NCBI RefSeq assembly: GCF_900141885.1
Contig: NZ_FQYY01000004.1
Location: 309,312 to 373,311 of the forward strand
Direction of reading: 5' to 3'
Origin: Mesonia phycicola
GTDB taxonomy: Bacteria > Bacteroidota > Bacteroidia > Flavobacteriales > Flavobacteriaceae
DNA length: 64,000 bases
Positions 62,253 through 64,000 of this stretch are shown here, one piece after another. Below the pieces are notes generated by a model that was not told the origin of the DNA, made no database searches, and saw only the letters and a program-made list of their open reading frames with translations. Numbering within the stretch: position 1 is the first letter of the stretch; every line of letters begins with the position of its first letter. The position numbers and the translations under genes are program-made.

Positions 62253-63446
62253 ATGAAAAAGAAAACGGTTACTTTACTGCCTCTAACCCACCGAGAAGAT
62301 ACGCAAATTGCTATTAAATTTTTATATGAAGCTACAATTGTAAAGGAACTTAAAATGTTACCCGAAATTAAATGGACGCAAACTCACCGTTGTTATTATA
62401 TGCCTTACTCGTTAGATAATAAACAGGTGTTATTTATATTTTTTAATGACCGAGGTTATTATGTAGATTACAAGCAACTAATGATCCAAAAAAAGGAATA
62501 TAAAGAAGCTAAACCTTCTTATTTTAAGGTTGATAAAGAGAAATTAAAACCTGAAGATAAAAAGATATTATGGCAATATGTGTCTTATTTACGTGGCAAA
62601 CGTTATAGTGAAAGTACTGTAAAAACATATTATCATTTTATTTTAATGTTAGTTGCTTTTACTGAAAAGCCTATAACTAAATTAACGTATCGGGATTATG
62701 AGATTTTTTTAGAAGAAGTGATTGCAAAAGGTAATTATTCTATTAGTTCTCATAGGCAATGTGTGAGCGCTATTAAACATTTTTCTGAATTATTTTTAAA
62801 TGAGCCTTTAGAGAAAGATTTGAATTTATTGCGCCCTAAAAAAGATAGAAAATTACCGTCTGTACTTTCTAGAAATGAAGTTATTAGAATTTTACAAGTT
62901 ACCAAAAACTTAAAACACCGTGCTATTTTAGGTTTAATATATAGTTCTGGCTTACGCATTGGAGAGTTATTATCTTTACAATTGCACGAAATAGATGTGG
63001 ACCGTAAGCAATTGTTTGTAAATTCTGGAAAGGGTAAAAAAGACCGAACCGTAATTTTGGCAGAAAGCATTTTGCCTTTACTTTTTAATTATATAAATAC
63101 GTATGCTCCACAAAAATATTTTATTGAAGGCCAAAACGGGGGTAAATACAGTGCAGAAAGTATACGAAGTTTTTTGAAAAAATCTTGTAAATTAGCGGGA
63201 GTTGTAAAGAGAGTAACTCCGCATACTTTGAGACATTCTTTTGCTACGCATATGTTAGAAGATGGTGTAGATTTACGATATATACAAACGTTATTGGGGC
63301 ATAGTAAACCAGAAACAACGATGATTTATACGCACGTTACTCAACAGGATTTGATGAGAATACAGAGTCCGTTAGATCGGGTGGTGAATCAACTAAAAGA
63401 AAAGAATAATCAGCAATCAAAAGTTGGTTTATCCGGAAGATTTTAA
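62253..63446 (+). CDS. Tyrosine-type recombinase/integrase
   Basis: 397 residues. An N-terminal extra domain (1-85; IKWTQTHRCYYMPYSLDN), a SAM-like core-binding domain (95-185; YVSYLRGKRYSESTVKTYYH) and the catalytic domain (200-380). Catalytic residues: Arg235 (SSGLRIGELLSLQL), Lys260-262 region, His324 and Arg327 (VTPHTLRHSFATHML), His350 (LLGHSKPETTMIYTHV) and Tyr359. The C-terminal RIQSPLDRV resembles the end of integron integrases, but the IntI-specific insertion between the Lys and HxxR motifs is missing, so this is a XerC/D- or phage-type recombinase. No second recombinase or att core is evident beside it. Confidence 0.92.
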   Translation: MKKKTVTLLPLTHREDTQIAIKFLYEATIVKELKMLPEIKWTQTHRCYYMPYSLDNKQVLFIFFNDRGYYVDYKQLMIQKKEYKEAKPSYFKVDKEKLKPEDKKILWQYVSYLRGKRYSESTVKTYYHFILMLVAFTEKPITKLTYRDYEIFLEEVIAKGNYSISSHRQCVSAIKHFSELFLNEPLEKDLNLLRPKKDRKLPSVLSRNEVIRILQVTKNLKHRAILGLIYSSGLRIGELLSLQLHEIDVDRKQLFVNSGKGKKDRTVILAESILPLLFNYINTYAPQKYFIEGQNGGKYSAESIRSFLKKSCKLAGVVKRVTPHTLRHSFATHMLEDGVDLRYIQTLLGHSKPETTMIYTHVTQQDLMRIQSPLDRVVNQLKEKNNQQSKVGLSGRF

Positions 63447-63450
63447 CTAA

Positions 63451-63492
63451 AAACAGTTATATTTGTTAGGATGTAACACGTTGCCCACAATT
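63451..63492 (+). repeat. Cassette-boundary-like sequence between recombinase and next gene
   Basis: The 46-base gap contains TTTGTTAGGATGTAACACG (63462-63480) and ACGTTGCCCACAATT (up to 63492), immediately before the ATG of the next gene. GTTAGG is close to the GTTRRRY core of integron sites, and TAACACGTTGCCCACAA resembles boundaries that I recall preceding small accessory genes in Bacteroidota. The partner site would be outside the window, so this is suggestive only. Confidence 0.35.
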
Positions 63493-64000
63493 ATGAAAAA
63501 CATCCTGCTGACATTTATAATCTTGATTTCATTGACTGCTTGCGAATCCCAAAAAAGCAACTCAACTGAAAATAAAATAGCAGAATCTGAAATAGAAGAA
63601 CAAAAAGTTCAACTGACTGAAAGAGAAAAAGAAGAAAAATTACGAGAACAAATAAACACTGAATATCTCGCTGAATTATCAAAATGTTCTCAAAACAAAA
63701 TCGCAGTAACGGATTTTAACGGAAAAACTGAATTTTGGAAAATTTGTGAAACTGAAAACGGAAAGAGAATAATACAAATTGAATCGCACGAAAAAACCGA
63801 TTTTTATGAAGAAGTTTATTATGAGAAAAATGGAGAATTAATTTATGCAGAGGAATCAATAAAATATATGCCGATTAATCATTACATTTTACAAACTTGG
63901 ACTTGCCAATTTTATGCGGAAAAAGGAAAACTGATTTCATTAATGTCTTTAGGACACGGAAAAACAGAGGATGACGAATGGAATCCTGAAATAATATTTG
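63493..64000 (+). CDS. Cassette-like lipoprotein of unknown function (3' truncated by window)
   Basis: An open frame runs from the ATG at 63493 to the last base (about 169 residues, no stop). Signal peptide with lipobox LISLTAC (Cys 17), a Lys/Glu/Gln-rich helical linker (about 24-62) and a beta-rich body with TDFNGKTEFWKICETENGK and YYEKNGELIYAEESIKYM. I do not recognise the family. Leucine CTG/CTC, serine TCG and alanine GCG codons are more frequent than in neighbouring genes, which suggests recent transfer. It directly follows the recombinase. Confidence 0.75.
   Translation, partial: MKNILLTFIILISLTACESQKSNSTENKIAESEIEEQKVQLTEREKEEKLREQINTEYLAELSKCSQNKIAVTDFNGKTEFWKICETENGKRIIQIESHEKTDFYEEVYYEKNGELIYAEESIKYMPINHYILQTWTCQFYAEKGKLISLMSLGHGKTEDDEWNPEIIF

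Noticed and set aside
62253..63446. Classical integron integrase (IntI)
   Set aside because: The insertion specific to IntI between the Lys and HxxR motifs is missing, and the following gene runs in the same direction as the recombinase rather than divergently.

Overview
The window comes from an AT-rich genome of the Bacteroidota, almost certainly a marine member of the Flavobacteriaceae. Evidence: TAnnTTTG-type -7 promoter boxes, start sites with little sign of Shine-Dalgarno sequences, many C-terminal type IX secretion (T9SS) type A sorting domains, a carboxypeptidase-regulatory-like TonB receptor, bacillithiol synthesis (bshC), and small families typical of the group (DUF4295, DUF6452, DUF6048, DUF6952, CCC-motif membrane protein). 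Most of the window is ordinary core chromosome, densely packed with short operons on both strands. I see no tRNA, rRNA, CRISPR array, insertion sequence or prophage.

Layout. 1-7.6 kb: the 3' end of yidC, two fasciclin lipoproteins, a YwqK-type protein, mnmA, a T9SS-secreted subtilisin and a nitronate monooxygenase. 7.6-25 kb (minus strand): PhoD phosphatase, OsmC, a LysM/periplasmic-binding protein, guaA, a PLP decarboxylase, bshC, rimO, ftsY, rpmB-rpmG-DUF4295, the exonuclease-FAH-Hpt-cinA operon and rny. 25.0-25.8 kb: a 6S-RNA candidate between rny and zapA, then a coiled-coil gene. 26-30 kb: M23 peptidase and TonB receptor. 30-36 kb: cysteine desulfurase, an acidic-repeat lipoprotein, an Smr protein, a large T9SS cargo protein, DUF2752 and CCC-motif proteins. 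36.1-39 kb: a decayed copy of the 3' end of rocD, an LRR-like T9SS protein, a sorting-domain remnant and intact rocD. 39-47 kb: rlmD, DUF6452, DUF6048, an RlmL-like methyltransferase, ZIP transporter, DUF4268, a secreted nuclease and LpxR. 47-57.3 kb: nitroreductase, a RibBA with a degenerate second half, LptF/G, LolA, FtsK, a hydrolase, DgkA, and two clusters of thiol-redox genes. 57.5-62 kb: hutI-hutG, GNAT, MBL-fold and YHYH proteins. 62-64 kb: a structured leader, a tyrosine recombinase and a cassette-like lipoprotein gene that runs off the end.

Working together: rlmD, rlmL-like, mnmA, rimO, rpmB and rpmG serve the translation apparatus; LptF/G, LolA, DgkA, LpxR and YidC serve the envelope; the Prx-Trx-DUF6952 operon, tpx, OsmC and bshC serve thiol and peroxide defence; hutI-hutG supply the last two steps of histidine breakdown.

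Most interesting points: the partial rocD duplication that brackets an inserted T9SS gene (36.1-37.7 kb); the 6S-like RNA between rny and zapA; the recombinase with its structured leader and a cassette-like boundary at the right edge; and the RibBA whose cyclohydrolase half has lost its zinc cysteines.
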